Below, piece by piece: positions 8,599 to 18,551 of a DNA stretch of 64,000 nt (position 1 is the stretch's first letter; each line of letters starts with the position of its first letter). A program made the position numbers and the translations under genes. Source of the stretch: Micromonospora arborensis (GTDB lineage Bacteria; Actinomycetota; Actinomycetes; Mycobacteriales; Micromonosporaceae); NCBI RefSeq assembly GCF_003205615.1, contig NZ_PYBV01000005.1, positions 341,506 through 405,505 on the forward strand, given 5' to 3'. The notes below the pieces were generated by a model. It was given only the letters and a program-made list of their open reading frames with translations. It was not told the origin of the DNA and made no database searches.

Positions 8599-9391
8599 GA
8601 TTCGAACGTCCCACGCCGTGCTCGCCACCGGAACCCCCACCGCCGCAGCGGAACCGCCACAGGGTGGGATCGTCGGATACGTCAGTGACCTGGTGGAACG
8701 GCTGGGCGGCCCGGGCGCCGGCCTGGCGGTGGCGTTGGAGAACCTGTTCCCGCCGATCCCCAGCGAGGTGATCCTGCCGCTGGCCGGGTTCGTCGCGGCG
8801 CAGGGCCGGATCAGTCTGATCGGTGCGATCTTCTGGACCACGCTGGGTTCGGTGGTGGGCGCGCTGGCGCTCTACCTGATCGGCGCGTCGCTCGGTCGCG
8901 ACCGGATGCGCGCCATCGTGGCCCGGCTGCCACTGGTCAAGCTCAGCGACGTGGACCGGACCGAGGCGTGGTTCCTCCGGCACGGCGTGAAGGCCGTCTT
9001 CTTCGGCCGGATGATTCCGATCTTCCGGAGCCTGATCTCCATTCCGGCCGGGGTGGAGCGCATGCCGGTGGCCACGTTCCTGCTCTACACCACGTTGGGC
9101 AGCCTGATCTGGAACTCCACCTTCGTGCTCGCCGGCTACCTGCTCGGCGACAACTGGCACCTCGTCGAGGGGTACGTCGGCGTGCTCCAGAAGGTGGTGA
9201 TCGTGGTCTGCGTGGCGGCGGCCGCCTGGTTCGTCGGCTCCCGCGTGCTGCGAGCCCGCCGCGCCGCCCGCAACCCCGAGATGGCCGAATCCGGCATCCC
9301 CGGTCCCGGCGAGCCCGCGCCCGGGGTGCCTGATCCCGGCGGGCGCGGGACGCTCTATCGGAGTGGCACCTGGGCCTCCGACGACCACTAG
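8597..9391 (+). CDS. DedA-family membrane protein
   Basis: This 264-residue protein has the DedA/SNARE-associated family plan. There is a re-entrant N-terminal segment with the conserved E-N-x-F-P-P-I-P-S-E (near residue 50), then LPLAGF, and the arginine motif F-F-G-R-x-I-P-x-x-R (near 138). At least three further hydrophobic helices and a Pro/Gly-rich cytoplasmic tail follow. DedA proteins are lipid transporters/scramblases in the inner membrane. The start is tentative because it overlaps the divergent nitrilase start. A 950-bp repeat-rich gap follows. Confidence 0.88.
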   Translation: MIRTSHAVLATGTPTAAAEPPQGGIVGYVSDLVERLGGPGAGLAVALENLFPPIPSEVILPLAGFVAAQGRISLIGAIFWTTLGSVVGALALYLIGASLGRDRMRAIVARLPLVKLSDVDRTEAWFLRHGVKAVFFGRMIPIFRSLISIPAGVERMPVATFLLYTTLGSLIWNSTFVLAGYLLGDNWHLVEGYVGVLQKVVIVVCVAAAAWFVGSRVLRARRAARNPEMAESGIPGPGEPAPGVPDPGGRGTLYRSGTWASDDH

Positions 9392-9467
9392 CCCCGATTC
9401 GGACATAAGGTCGCTTACTGTCGCCAGATCCCGGCCGTGCCGAGCTAGCTGGGTGGGGCGGGGGGTC

Positions 9468-9825
9468 GCGGGGGCGTGATCGACTCCATGTCGCCGATGT
9501 GGGGGTGTCGCGCGCCGGGGATACCGCAATGTCGGCGATCTGGAGTGGATCAGGCGGGTGATCCGCGACGCGAGGGCTACCTGTGCCGGGCGTATGGTGG
9601 TTTGTCCGGTCCGGGGAGGTCGGACCTGCCCGACCCCATCGTGTGTGGCGGATGGGTCGCGGGGGGTGGGCGGGGTGGTCGCCGGGGGTGGCGGGGGCGT
9701 GATCGACTCCATGTCGCCGATGTGGGGGTGTCGCGCGCCGGGGATACCGCAATGTCGGCGATCTGGAGTGGATCAGGCGGGTGATCCGCGACGCGAGGGC
9801 TACCTGTGCCGGGCGTATGGTGGTT
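9468..9825. repeat. Two identical 135-bp direct repeats containing 74-bp palindromic REP units
   Basis: Bases 9468-9602 and 9691-9825 appear identical by eye, with a period of 223 bp. Each contains a 74-bp unit (9478-9551 and 9701-9774) bounded by near-perfect inverted arms, GATCGACTCC on the left and GGAGTGGATC on the right, with inner TCGCCGA/TCGGCGA arms. A diverged third copy lies at 39898-39971. No coding signal is convincing here. Confidence 0.9.
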
Positions 9826-9869
9826 CGCCCGGTTTAGGGCGGCCTGGCCTGTGACCGGTGGCATCCGTG

Positions 9870-10195
9870 GCCCGGAATCATGGCCGGGCCGGGGTCGTTA
9901 CACACCCTGACGATCGCAGCACCACCGGCCGGCCCCGTGCGTTGGGGTGCTGGTCGCGGGGTTGGAATGCCGACCCCCACCGGGTCGTTGTGATCCCCAC
10001 GAACGGCCGCCCGGCCGCCGCCTCGACGAGGCTGCTGATGGACGGGCCGCCCCCGGAATGACCCCGGCCCCCGGGTCGTTACACACAGACCCGGCGCCGC
10101 AAGCCCTCGCTCGTGGCCCACCCCGGGGAATGACTCCGGACCGCGGGTCGTTACACACAGACCCGGCGCCGCAAGCCCCCCGCTTGCAGGCCGCC
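9870..10195. repeat. 72-bp tandem repeats before the lysozyme-like gene
   Basis: The block GGAATGA...GGGTCGTTACACACAGACCCGGCGCCGCAAGCCC occurs at 10055 and 10127 (period 72). A third, diverged partial copy lies at 9874-9905 (GGGTCGTTACACAC). The core GGGTC...GACCC can form a short hairpin. The rest of 9392-10339 holds GC-rich non-coding sequence and the long upstream region of the secreted protein gene. I see no recognisable riboswitch. Confidence 0.75.
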
Positions 10196-10339
10196 GCCCC
10201 CGGCGCACGAGCCCCCCGCTTGTAAGCGCCGACCCCTTGCAGACTTTTCCCGTTAGTGCAGCGCCCGGACGAGGTGCTCACACCCGGCACGCCTTCCCCC
10301 TGGTGTGTGGGTGTCCTTACCCCCGAAGGAGCTACCCCC

Positions 10340-10927
10340 ATGAACACGATCATGCGTAAGAGTGTCCTGTCCGTTGCGGGTCTCGCGTTCGCCGGTGGTG
10401 TCTTCGCCGGTCCGATCGCCGCCCACGCCAACCCGGCCGTGGACGCCAAGCCCGCCGCTGTCGCGGTGCAGGCTGACAAGCCGGACACCGCCAAGCTGAT
10501 CCCGCACGGCACCCAGGGCGACCAGTCCCACATCACCCTCGACGACGAGCAGGTCGGCAACGCGAAGGCGATCATCGCGGCCACGAAGAAGGCCGGCCTG
10601 CCCGAGCGGGCCGCGGTCATCTCGATCGCCACGAGCCTGCAGGAGTCGAAGCTGGAGAACCTGGGCCACCTCGGCGACATGAACGACCACGACTCGCTGG
10701 GCCTGTTCCAGCAGCGCCCGTCCAGTGGTTGGGGTACTCCGGAGCAGATCACCGACCCGGCCTACTCGACCACCGCGTTCCTCAAGGGCCTCAAGCAGGT
10801 TGATGGGTGGCAGGACATGCCCCTGACCCAGGCCGCGCAGACCGTCCAGGTCTCCGCCTACCCCGACGCCTACGCCCAGTGGGAGCAGCAGGCCGCCGAC
10901 CTCGTCGGCCAGTACTGGAACAGCTGA
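10340..10927 (+). CDS. Secreted lysozyme-like cell-wall protein
   Basis: This 195-residue protein has a clear signal peptide: MNTIMRKSV, a hydrophobic stretch, then cleavage after AHA near residue 30. The mature domain contains the lysozyme-fold landmarks of actinomycete secreted transglycosylase-like proteins: ATSLQESKLENLGHLGD (catalytic-type Glu near 100), DSLGLFQQRPS, and a C-terminal QVSAYPDAYAQWEQQA. GAAGGAG lies nine bases before ATG 10340. It probably acts outside the membrane on peptidoglycan. The long repeat-bearing leader suggests regulated expression. Confidence 0.85.
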   Translation: MNTIMRKSVLSVAGLAFAGGVFAGPIAAHANPAVDAKPAAVAVQADKPDTAKLIPHGTQGDQSHITLDDEQVGNAKAIIAATKKAGLPERAAVISIATSLQESKLENLGHLGDMNDHDSLGLFQQRPSSGWGTPEQITDPAYSTTAFLKGLKQVDGWQDMPLTQAAQTVQVSAYPDAYAQWEQQAADLVGQYWNS

Positions 10928-11076
10928 CCCCCGCACCACCCGAACACCCGACCGCTGGCCGGCACCCCGAAACCCGGGGTGCCGGCCACCGGCATACCCA
11001 GGCTGGGGTGCGCGCTCCACGCTCAGCCGAACCGCCGAACCGCCGAACCGCCGATCAAGCCGACGGCGACCAGCGG

Positions 11077-11916
11077 TCAGAAGAGGACCGTGGCGAGGGT
11101 GCCGATCGGTTGGAAGCCGCAGCGCTCGTAGACCCGGCGGGCCGGAAGGTTGAAATCGTTGACGTACAGGCTGACGGTGGGGGCGACTCGCAGCAGCGCA
11201 TCGCGGACCACGGCTGCCATGGCGGCCGTGGCGATCCCTCGACCCCGCCATTCCGGTGCCACCCAGACGCCCTGGACCTGCGCCGTCCGTTTGGTGACCA
11301 CGGCCAGTTCGGCCTTGAACACGACTTTGCCGTCGACGAAGCGGGCGTACGCCCGGCCGGAGCGGACCAGGTCGTTGACCCGTCGGCGGTAGCTGCGCCC
11401 GCCGTCCTCGGCCAGCGGGGAGACGCCGACTTCTTCGGTGTACATGGCCACCGCCGCCGGGAAGAGTCGGTCGACCTCGCCGGGGCGGACCCGGCGTACC
11501 TCCGGGTCGGCAGGTACGGATGGCAGGGCGTCGGCGGCCAGCAGTGGCTGGTTGGGGCGGACGTCTCGGGCTGGCCCCCAGGTGTCGGAGAGCCGGTCCC
11601 ACAGCCCGAGGACGGCGTCCGCACGACCGACGATGGACGAGCAGAGTCGTTCCTCGCCCGCGAGTAGGTCGGCGAAGGCGGCCACCGCGGCGTCGGTCGC
11701 CAGCACCGGAGTCAGGTTGCCGCCGAGCCAGCAGAGCGATTCCAGGTTGCGGCGGGCGCCGTACCCCAGGATCCTGCCCTCGGCCCGCCACCAGGAGAGT
11801 CCGCGCGCGGCGATCCGCTCGGCGACCTGCGCGCCCGCGAACGGGTCGTGGTCGAGTAGTCGCTCGACCGCGCGGCGCTCCGATTCCCCGAGTTGCCGTA
11901 CCGGCACCGTCAGCAC
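11077..11916 (-). CDS. Two-domain GNAT acetyltransferase (Rv2867c-like, next to ispG)
   Basis: The 279-residue protein has an N-terminal DUF4081-type half (about 1-130) and a C-terminal GNAT domain. The acetyl-CoA loop appears as W-R-G-R-G-I-A-T-A-A near 225, followed by the typical N-x-P-A-R-R-V-Y-E-R-C-G-F. The same gene type sits just after ispG in mycobacteria (Rv2867c). Here a divergent/convergent MFS-PadR insertion of about 2 kb separates it from ispG. GTG 11916 is chosen; upstream frame is open but unlike the family. Substrate unknown. Confidence 0.85.
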   Translation of the reverse strand: MLTVPVRQLGESERRAVERLLDHDPFAGAQVAERIAARGLSWWRAEGRILGYGARRNLESLCWLGGNLTPVLATDAAVAAFADLLAGEERLCSSIVGRADAVLGLWDRLSDTWGPARDVRPNQPLLAADALPSVPADPEVRRVRPGEVDRLFPAAVAMYTEEVGVSPLAEDGGRSYRRRVNDLVRSGRAYARFVDGKVVFKAELAVVTKRTAQVQGVWVAPEWRGRGIATAAMAAVVRDALLRVAPTVSLYVNDFNLPARRVYERCGFQPIGTLATVLF

Positions 11917-11973
11917 GACTCCCAGCCTGCCAGATCGACCCCCCGCTCCGCCGGTCGAGTGACGATGCCGCAA

Positions 11974-13197
11974 TCAGACGGTCGCCGGTTCTGCGGGCTC
12001 GCTGACCGGCCGAGTCCGGCCGGCCCAGCGGACGACCGGCGGCACCAGTGCCCCGAGCAGGAGGAACAGGGCACCGAGCACAAGCCAGCCCGGTACGCCC
12101 CAACCGAGCGCGAGGGTGGTCACCACGACCGGCGCGAGCATCTTGCCCAGTTCGTAGCCCATGCCGTACGCCCCCTGGTACTGCCCCTGGGCGTCCGCTG
12201 GTGCCAGCCCGAAGGAGATGCCCCAGCCGGCAGCGGAGTGCCACAACTCCCCGATCACGTGGGCGAGCGCTCCGACGCCGAGCAGGCCCACGGCGCCGGC
12301 GGTTGGTAGCGCGCCGCTGGCGGCGAAGAGTACGCAGGCCAGGGCGATGGCCACGCCCGCTCGACGGGAGGCGCGGGCGGCTCCGGGCAGGGTGGCGGCG
12401 GTGCGCGCGACGCGGACCTGTAGGAGCACCACCAGCACGGTGTTGACAAGCGTCAACGCGGAGATCATCCAGGCGGGTGCCCGGGTGTGGTCGGCGATCC
12501 ACAGCGGCAGGGCGATGGTGAGCAGGCTGAAGTGCATCGACATCAGCCCGTCGACCAGGGTGAAGGCGAGGAACGGACGGTCCCGCAGGGCGATCAGCCG
12601 GGGGCCGTGCGTGGGGGCGGCGATCGGGGCGACGGCGGGCAGTCGGAGGAAGATCGCCGCTGCGGCCAGTGACGCTGCCGCTGCGGTGAGGATCAGCGCG
12701 ACGTACCCGGTTCGGGTGTCGGCGGCGATGGCGAAGCCGCCGAGGACGGCACCGACGGAGATTCCGACGTTGGTGGTGGCCCGCAGGTAGGCGCGGGTGC
12801 GTACCCGCTGGTCGGCCGGGAGCGCTCCGGCGATGAGCGCGCCTCGGGCACCGCGTTCGATCGCGTCGGCGAGCGCGGTGGCGGTGCCCACCAGCACGAA
12901 CGTGGGGAACGACCGGACGGCGATCAGACCGATGGTCATCATGCCGGCGGCGAACAGCGCCCCGACCTGGACGCCGCGCGGGCCGACGCGGTCGGCCAGG
13001 TAGCCGCTCGGCGTGCTGGCCAGGACACCGACCAGCGCCGAGATGGTCAGTCCGATACCCACCTGGGTCGCCGACAGGCCGACCGAGCGGGTGAGGAAGA
13101 GGGCGCTCGCGACGAGCCAGAGGCCCCGGCCGACGGTCTTGACCAGGGTGCCGACGGTGAGGACCCGGGCCGGGCCCGGCGGGGGAAGCAGGTGCAT
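11974..13197 (-). CDS. MFS transporter
   Basis: This 407-residue protein has about twelve hydrophobic helices and the MFS loop 2-3 motif G-Y-L-A-D-R-V-G-P-R near residue 65. It ends in a short basic tail. Its gene is divergent from the PadR regulator at 13310 with 112 bp between starts, the usual arrangement for an efflux pump controlled by its neighbour. ATG 13197 starts directly at the hydrophobic region; the upstream extension to 13257 would cross the likely operator. The exported compound is unknown. Confidence 0.85.
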   Translation of the reverse strand: MHLLPPPGPARVLTVGTLVKTVGRGLWLVASALFLTRSVGLSATQVGIGLTISALVGVLASTPSGYLADRVGPRGVQVGALFAAGMMTIGLIAVRSFPTFVLVGTATALADAIERGARGALIAGALPADQRVRTRAYLRATTNVGISVGAVLGGFAIAADTRTGYVALILTAAAASLAAAAIFLRLPAVAPIAAPTHGPRLIALRDRPFLAFTLVDGLMSMHFSLLTIALPLWIADHTRAPAWMISALTLVNTVLVVLLQVRVARTAATLPGAARASRRAGVAIALACVLFAASGALPTAGAVGLLGVGALAHVIGELWHSAAGWGISFGLAPADAQGQYQGAYGMGYELGKMLAPVVVTTLALGWGVPGWLVLGALFLLLGALVPPVVRWAGRTRPVSEPAEPATV

Positions 13198-13309
13198 GAT
13201 CGGCACTTTAGCAAGACGTACGTACGGTTTACAAAGAGAGGGTTGTCGGCGATGCATTGCCGATATATCGTTGATGCATCAGCGACAGTACGAAGAGAGG
13301 AAGAACCCG
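13198..13309. promoter_or_regulatory. Divergent MFS/padR promoter with PadR-type operator
   Basis: The 112-bp gap between the two divergent starts contains the palindrome CGATATATCG (13261-13270) inside a larger dyad, GATGCAT...ATGCATC (13250-13280). Such ATGCAT/ATATAT dyads are typical PadR binding sites, so autoregulation and control of the MFS gene are likely. AGAGAGGAAG supplies the padR ribosome binding site. Confidence 0.65.
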
Positions 13310-13891
13310 ATGAGGTTCCACCGAGAGCACCACCCGATGCACGAGGCCCGGATGCGTGGATTCGGCTTCCCGCCGATCCCGCCCGGCCCGCACGGCCACG
13401 AGCGCGGACACGGCGGCCCCTGGGGCGGTCGGGGGCGTGGACGGGGTCGACGCCCCAACGTCCGAGGCGCCGTGCTGGCCCTGCTCACCGAGCGGCCGAT
13501 GCACGGCTACGAGATGATCCAGGAGATCGACTCCCGCACCGGCGGTGCGTGGCGGCCGAGCCCGGGCTCGATCTACCCCACCCTCCAGCTACTGGAGGAC
13601 GAGGGCGTGATCGTCGCCAGCACGGAGGAGTCCGGCGGCGGGCGCAAGCGGTTCACGGTCACCGAGGTCGGTCAGGCGGAAGCCACCGAGGCCGCGCAGA
13701 CCCCACCGTGGGCGGACGTCGCCCAGGGCACGGTGAGCAGCTGGCACGACATCCGGGACTCCGGCGCGCAGGCGATGAACGCCCTGCGCCAGGTGATGAT
13801 GAACGGCACCGACGACCAGCGTGAGCGGGCCGCCCAGGTGCTCGACGAGACCCGCCGCAAGCTGTACGCGATCCTCGCCGAATCCGAGTGA
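13310..13891 (+). CDS. PadR-family transcriptional regulator
   Basis: The 193-residue protein has a His/Gly/Arg-rich N-terminal tail (residues 1-50) and then a PadR winged helix. Its landmarks are RGAVLALLTERPMHGYEMIQ (about 50-70), the wing signature W-x-P-S-P-G-S-I-Y-P-T-L-Q-x-L-E-x-x-G, and a C-terminal dimerisation helix. It is divergent from the MFS gene and probably represses it. The His-rich tail (HREHHPMHEARM) could bind metal, which is an inference only. Confidence 0.92.
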   Translation: MRFHREHHPMHEARMRGFGFPPIPPGPHGHERGHGGPWGGRGRGRGRRPNVRGAVLALLTERPMHGYEMIQEIDSRTGGAWRPSPGSIYPTLQLLEDEGVIVASTEESGGGRKRFTVTEVGQAEATEAAQTPPWADVAQGTVSSWHDIRDSGAQAMNALRQVMMNGTDDQRERAAQVLDETRRKLYAILAESE

Positions 13892-13947
13892 CGCGAAGCC
13901 GCACCTCAGCACCGGCCTGCCACGCACCGGCGGGTCGGGGAGACGAG

Positions 13948-13983
13948 AAAGCGGCCGTTCCCTGTTGGGAACGGCCGCTTTTT
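13948..13983. terminator. Bidirectional intrinsic terminator between padR and ispG
   Basis: Perfect 15-bp arms AAAGCGGCCGTTCCC and GGGAACGGCCGCTTT are separated by TGTT and flanked by A and T runs. It can end both the rightward padR transcript and the leftward dxr-rip1-ispG operon. Confidence 0.9.
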
Positions 13984-13995
13984 CCACCTGGAAAA

Positions 13996-15180
13996 TCAGT
14001 GCACGGTGACGGTCGGGCCGGTGACCAGCCCGCGCAGCTCCTCGGGAAGCTCGGCGCCCATCTCGTCGGCGATTCGCAGCGCCTCCTCGATCAGCGTCTC
14101 CACGATCTGCGCCTCGGGCACCGTCTTGACGACCTGCCCCTTGACGAAGATCTGGCCCTTGCCGTTGCCGGAGGCGACGCCGAGGTCGGCCTCGCGAGCT
14201 TCGCCCGGACCGTTGACGACACAGCCCATCACGGCGACCCGCAGCGGCACCGGCAGTCCTTCCAGACCGGCGGTGACCTCTTCGGCGAGCTTGTAGACGT
14301 CCACCTGGGCGCGTCCGCAGGACGGGCAGGAGACGATCTCCAGGCCCCGCTCACGCAGGCCCAGCGACTCCAGGATCTGGTTGCCGACCTTGATCTCCTC
14401 GACCGGCGGGGCGGACAGCGACACCCGGATGGTGTCGCCGATCCCCTCGGCGAGCAGGGCGCCGAAGGCGACCGCCGACTTGATGGTGCCCTGGAAGGCC
14501 GGGCCGGCCTCGGTGACGCCGAGGTGCAGCGGGTAGTCGCACTGCTCGGCGAGCTGCCGGTACGCCCGGATCATCACGACCGGGTCGTTGTGCTTGACCG
14601 AGATCTTGATGTCGCGGAAGCCGTGCTCCTCGAACAGCGAGCACTCCCACAGCGCCGACTCGACGAGCGCCTCGGCGGTGGCCTTGCCGTACTTGGCCAG
14701 CAGCCGCTTGTCCAGCGAGCCGGCGTTGACGCCGATCCGGATCGGAGTGCCGGCGGCGGAGGCCGCTGCCGCGATCTCCTTGACCTTGTCGTCGAACTGG
14801 CGGATGTTGCCCGGGTTGACCCGGACGGCCGCGCAGCCGGCGTCGATGGCGGCGAAGACGTACTTGGGTTGGAAGTGGATGTCGGCGATCACCGGGATCT
14901 GCGACTTCTTGGCGATCGCGGGCAGCGCCTCGACGTCGTCCTGTGATGGCACGGCCACCCGGACGATCTGGCAGCCGGACGCGGTCAGCTCGGCGATCTG
15001 CTGGAGGGTGGCGTTGATGTCGGAGGTGAGGGTCGTGGTCATCGACTGCACGGACACCGGCGCACCACCACCCACCGGCACCGAACCGACCATGATCTGG
15101 CGGCTGGCCCGGCGGGGAGCGAGCGGCGGGGGCGGCATGGCGGGGATACCGAGACGGACAGCGGTCACTTCAGCACTCAC
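13996..15180 (-). CDS. ispG: 4-hydroxy-3-methylbut-2-enyl-diphosphate synthase (flavodoxin)
   Basis: This 394-residue protein is IspG/GcpE, the penultimate enzyme of the MEP isoprenoid pathway (MEcPP to HMBPP). It has the TIM-barrel half ([36 protein letters not shown]) and the C-terminal [4Fe-4S] ligands in SCPSCGR and [11 protein letters not shown]. The start GTG 15180 overlaps the stop of rip1 (GTGA), so translation is coupled. The last gene of the dxr-rip1-ispG operon, it ends just before a strong terminator. Confidence 0.97.
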   Translation of the reverse strand: MSAEVTAVRLGIPAMPPPPLAPRRASRQIMVGSVPVGGGAPVSVQSMTTTLTSDINATLQQIAELTASGCQIVRVAVPSQDDVEALPAIAKKSQIPVIADIHFQPKYVFAAIDAGCAAVRVNPGNIRQFDDKVKEIAAAASAAGTPIRIGVNAGSLDKRLLAKYGKATAEALVESALWECSLFEEHGFRDIKISVKHNDPVVMIRAYRQLAEQCDYPLHLGVTEAGPAFQGTIKSAVAFGALLAEGIGDTIRVSLSAPPVEEIKVGNQILESLGLRERGLEIVSCPSCGRAQVDVYKLAEEVTAGLEGLPVPLRVAVMGCVVNGPGEAREADLGVASGNGKGQIFVKGQVVKTVPEAQIVETLIEEALRIADEMGAELPEELRGLVTGPTVTVH

Positions 15181-16427
15181 CTTGGGAAGAGCGTGATCGG
15201 GTTGACGACGTCCGCGGTGATGGTCAGCAGCGTGAACACGCCACCGATCAGAATCACCACGTACGTGAAGGGCATCAGCTTGAGGTAGTCGACCCGGCCG
15301 GGGTCGGCGCGGCCGATCCGTGCGTACAGCCAGGAGCGTGCCCGTTCGAACCAGGCGATGGCGATGTGGCCACCGTCCAGTGGGAGCAGCGGCAGCAGGT
15401 TGAACACGCCGATGAAGAAGTTCAGCGAGATGAACAGCGTCACGAACAGCAGCCACGCCTTGTTGGCGAACGCCTCGCCGCCGAGGCGGCTGGCGCCGAC
15501 GACGCTGATCGGGGTGTCCACGTCACGTTCGCCGCCGGTGATGGCGGTCCACAGGGCGGGGACCTTCTGCGGCAGTCGCTGCAACGCCTGGACGGTGCCG
15601 ACGGCCAGCTCGCGGGTGAAGTCGCCGGTGGCGCCGAAGGCCGCGACCGGCCCGTACGTCACGCGGGTCGGGGTGGTGACGGTGAGCGCGACGCCGAGCG
15701 CGGCGACCGGGCCGACAGCACCCTTCGGGTCGTCGATCGGGGGACGCTGCGTCTGCGCCAGCACCGTGCTGGTCTGGCCGGGCTGCCCGTCGCGGACGTA
15801 CCCGATCTGCGCGGTCTCACCCGGCTTCAGGGCCCGCAGGCTCGCGAGCATCTCACCGTAGTTGTTGATCGGCTTGCCGTTGAGCGAGGTGATCCGGTCG
15901 CCGTCCCGCAACTGGGCCTGGGCGGCGGGACTTGCCGCGTCACCCGGCGCGCAGGCGCGGGGCGTGCTGTCCGGCACCACACAGTCGGAAATCGAGATGA
16001 CCGCCGGCTCCTGCCGGATCTCCGCGTCGTTCGTGGGGAACTTGGGGTTGGGCAGGCCCAGGGAGACGGCCGCCACCCAGATGGCGATCAGTGCCAGCGC
16101 GAAGTGGGTGATCGAGCCCGCGGACATGACGATCGTGCGCTTCCACACCGGGAAGCGCCACATCGCCCGCGGCTCGTCGGCCGGATCGACGTCGTCGTCC
16201 TGCGCGGTCATCCCGACGATCTTGCAGAAGCCGCCGAGCGGGATCCCCTTGAGGCCGTACTCCGTCTCACCCCGCTTGAACGACCAGACGGTGGGGCCGA
16301 AGCCGACGAAGTACTTTGTGACCTTCATCCCGAACGCCTTGGCGGTGAGCATGTGCCCCGCCTCGTGCAGGCTCACCGAGATGAGGATGGCCAGGGCGAA
16401 GATCGCCACCCCGAGCAGGTTTGCCAT
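15177..16427 (-). CDS. rip1: Site-2 intramembrane zinc metalloprotease (RseP/Rip1-like, M50)
   Basis: The 416-residue membrane protein has the zinc motif HEAGH in its first helix (near residue 21). A PDZ domain lies in the middle (about 155-235; [15 protein letters not shown]), and the second active-site motif [12 protein letters not shown] is near 345. In mycobacteria this protease (Rv2869c) cleaves anti-sigma factors and other membrane proteins within the bilayer. GGAAGG precedes ATG 16427, which shares one base with the dxr stop. Its place between dxr and ispG is conserved in actinobacteria. Confidence 0.95.
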   Translation of the reverse strand: MANLLGVAIFALAILISVSLHEAGHMLTAKAFGMKVTKYFVGFGPTVWSFKRGETEYGLKGIPLGGFCKIVGMTAQDDDVDPADEPRAMWRFPVWKRTIVMSAGSITHFALALIAIWVAAVSLGLPNPKFPTNDAEIRQEPAVISISDCVVPDSTPRACAPGDAASPAAQAQLRDGDRITSLNGKPINNYGEMLASLRALKPGETAQIGYVRDGQPGQTSTVLAQTQRPPIDDPKGAVGPVAALGVALTVTTPTRVTYGPVAAFGATGDFTRELAVGTVQALQRLPQKVPALWTAITGGERDVDTPISVVGASRLGGEAFANKAWLLFVTLFISLNFFIGVFNLLPLLPLDGGHIAIAWFERARSWLYARIGRADPGRVDYLKLMPFTYVVILIGGVFTLLTITADVVNPITLFPR

Positions 16428-17638
16428 CAATTTCCTTCCACCGGACCCGCGATGATCTCCTGCGCGTGCGCGCGTGCCCACGACTCAGCCGTGAGCACGT
16501 CCTCGACGGTACCTGGTTCGTCGAAGTCCGGAGCCTCCTCCAACACGCGTTCGAGGGTGTCGACGATGCCGAGGAACGGCAGCCGGCCCGCCACGAACGC
16601 CGCCACGCACTCCTCGTTCGCCGCGTTGTAGATCGCCGGCCGGCAGCGCCCGGCCTCGCCGGCGGCCTTGGCCAGTGCGACCGCCGGGAACGCCTCGTCG
16701 TCGAGCGGGGCGAACTCCCAGGTGTGGGAGGCCGTCCAGTCGACCGCGGCGGCGGCGCCCGGCACCCGGTCCGGCCAGCCCAGCGCGACCGCGATGGGCA
16801 GCCGCATGTCCGGTGGGCTGGCCTGGGCGATCGTCGACCCGTCGACGAACTCGACCATCGAGTGGATCACCGAGGTCGGGTGCACCATCACGGTGATGTC
16901 GGCGTAGGGCACGTCGAACAACTCGTGCGCCTCGATCACCTCAAGCGCCTTGTTGACCATGGTGGCCGAGTTGATCGTGATGACCTTCCCCATGTTCCAG
17001 GTCGGGTGCGCGAGCGCCTGCTCGGGCGTGACCTGCGTCAACTCGTCGCGGGTCCGGCCCCGGAACGGGCCGCCGCTGGCGGTGACGATCAACCGACGCA
17101 CCTCCGGGCGCGTCCCGCTGCGCAGGCACTGCGCCAACGCGGTGTGCTCCGAGTCGACCGGAACGATCTGCCCCGGCCGCATCACCGCGGCCTTGACCAG
17201 CGGGCCGCCGGCCACGAGCGACTCCTTGTTGGCCAACGCGAGAGTACGACCACCACGCAGCGCGGCCAGCGTAGGAGCGAGGCCCAGCGAGCCGACGACC
17301 CCGTTGAGCACGATGTCGCACGGCCACTGGGCCAGCTCGGTCATCGCGTCCGGGCCGGCCACGATCTTCGGAAGCTTGAAGTCGCCGGTGGCCCAGCCAC
17401 GCCGGCTCGCCTCGGCGTAGAACGCGAGTTGGAGGTCCTGCGCGGCGGACGCCTTGGCGACCCCGACCGCTTCGACGCCCAGTTCGAGGGCCTGCGCGGC
17501 GAGCAGCTCGACGTTACCGCCGCCGGCACCCACCGCGACCACCCGAAACCGGTCCGGATTGCGCCGGACGATGTCGATGGCCTGCGTGCCGATCGAGCCA
17601 GTGGACCCGAGCAGAACAAGGTCGCGGGGGGAAGTCAC
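16427..17638 (-). CDS. dxr: 1-deoxy-D-xylulose-5-phosphate reductoisomerase
   Basis: The 403-residue enzyme makes MEP from DXP with NADPH. It shows the nucleotide-binding start [18 protein letters not shown], the substrate motif [12 protein letters not shown], the metal-binding VDSEHTAL and the flexible loop [21 protein letters not shown] 17638 matches the usual family N-terminus (TSPRDLVLL); a GTG six codons upstream is possible. It is the first gene of the coupled dxr-rip1-ispG set. Confidence 0.96.
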   Translation of the reverse strand: MTSPRDLVLLGSTGSIGTQAIDIVRRNPDRFRVVAVGAGGGNVELLAAQALELGVEAVGVAKASAAQDLQLAFYAEASRRGWATGDFKLPKIVAGPDAMTELAQWPCDIVLNGVVGSLGLAPTLAALRGGRTLALANKESLVAGGPLVKAAVMRPGQIVPVDSEHTALAQCLRSGTRPEVRRLIVTASGGPFRGRTRDELTQVTPEQALAHPTWNMGKVITINSATMVNKALEVIEAHELFDVPYADITVMVHPTSVIHSMVEFVDGSTIAQASPPDMRLPIAVALGWPDRVPGAAAAVDWTASHTWEFAPLDDEAFPAVALAKAAGEAGRCRPAIYNAANEECVAAFVAGRLPFLGIVDTLERVLEEAPDFDEPGTVEDVLTAESWARAHAQEIIAGPVEGN

Positions 17639-17681
17639 GCGGCCATTCTTCCCCACTGCCGCTGTACGCCCGCTGGGAGCC

Positions 17682-18317
17682 TCAGCCCTCCCCGCCGTCC
17701 GGCTCCTCCTCGTCCAGCAACTCGGCCGGGTCGATGGAGAATTCGAACGGCTCCCGCATCGCGAAGGTGCTCCCTGCCGCAGCGGCGGCCAGCGGCCGGT
17801 ACTCCCCGTCGACCAGCTCCAGCAGCGCCATGGTGGGCACCCGATTGCGCAGGTCGACCCGGAGGAAGAACGGCACCCCGGCGGCGGCGTACTCCCGGGG
17901 TCTGTCGATCACGTCCTTGCGCCGATTTCCGGGCGACACGATCTCCCCCAGCAGCACCGCCTCGGCGATGGGGACCGTCGTGCGGCCACCGCCTGATTTG
18001 CGCAGCACAGCGATGTCGGGGATGAAGAGGTCATCCCCGGAGATGACGTTGATCTCCGGGTAGACCCAGAAGCCGGCCTTCCGCGCAGCACGGTGCAGCA
18101 CGTACGGCAACTCCCGCTCGACCGACTGATGATCGATTCCCGCGTGTGGTGTCACGATCACGCTTCCGCTCAGGACCTCAACCTTGGGGCCGCTGGTCTC
18201 CGGCAACAGGTCGAGGGCGAGCTGCGCAGTCCAGGGTTCGTCGTGCCACCGCAGCACGTCGAACGACGGCTCGGTGTCCTGCGGCGCCGGCTCCGGCGCG
18301 AACGCTGCCTGGGCCAT
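17682..18317 (-). CDS. Uma2-family protein (DUF820, PD-(D/E)XK fold)
   Basis: This 211-residue protein has the Uma2 pattern. A PD-(D/E)xK-like core is visible as [10 protein letters not shown] (near 98) and [20 protein letters not shown] (near 125), then GVPFFLRVD. Uma2 proteins are abundant in actinomycetes and cyanobacteria, and no physiological role is agreed. ATG 18317 is clear. It lies 44 bp upstream of dxr on the same strand and could be co-transcribed into it. Confidence 0.85.
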   Translation of the reverse strand: MAQAAFAPEPAPQDTEPSFDVLRWHDEPWTAQLALDLLPETSGPKVEVLSGSVIVTPHAGIDHQSVERELPYVLHRAARKAGFWVYPEINVISGDDLFIPDIAVLRKSGGGRTTVPIAEAVLLGEIVSPGNRRKDVIDRPREYAAAGVPFFLRVDLRNRVPTMALLELVDGEYRPLAAAAAGSTFAMREPFEFSIDPAELLDEEEPDGGEG

Positions 18318-18489
18318 CCGGGCTCACCCCCTCAGCGGACCATCCTGCTCAGCTCAGCCTAGTCGCGCAGCCCCGACAACAGGCACATCGCACGCGGTGT
18401 CCGCCAACGGGCGTGCGGGCTTCACGCCCCGCCGACCCACCCCGCCCCCGACCCCGGCCCGCCGACGTCGATCGGCCGCGCATCGACGG

Positions 18490-18538
18490 AGATCTTGGAC
18501 ACTTTCCGTTCCGCGCGGACGGAAAGTGTCCAAGATCT
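18490..18538. repeat. Perfect 20-bp-arm palindrome, AGATCTTGGA family
   Basis: Arms AGATCTTGGACACTTTCCGT (18490-18509) and its exact complement (18519-18538) are separated by nine bases. It lies just past the end of the WD40 gene (stop 18552) and may serve as its terminator. A second member of the same family lies at 20577-20626, beyond the start of the same gene. Confidence 0.85.
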
Positions 18539-18551
18539 GCGCGCCCGTCCC

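Noticed and set aside
9870..10339. c-di-AMP (ydaO) riboswitch before the wall-hydrolase gene
   Set aside because: This is expected for such genes in actinomycetes, but the conserved riboswitch motifs could not be found in the leader.
10253..12502. A 749-codon leftward open frame crossing the lysozyme-like, GNAT and MFS genes
   Set aside because: It runs antisense to or out of frame with three recognisable genes, and its composition is that of a GC-rich shadow.
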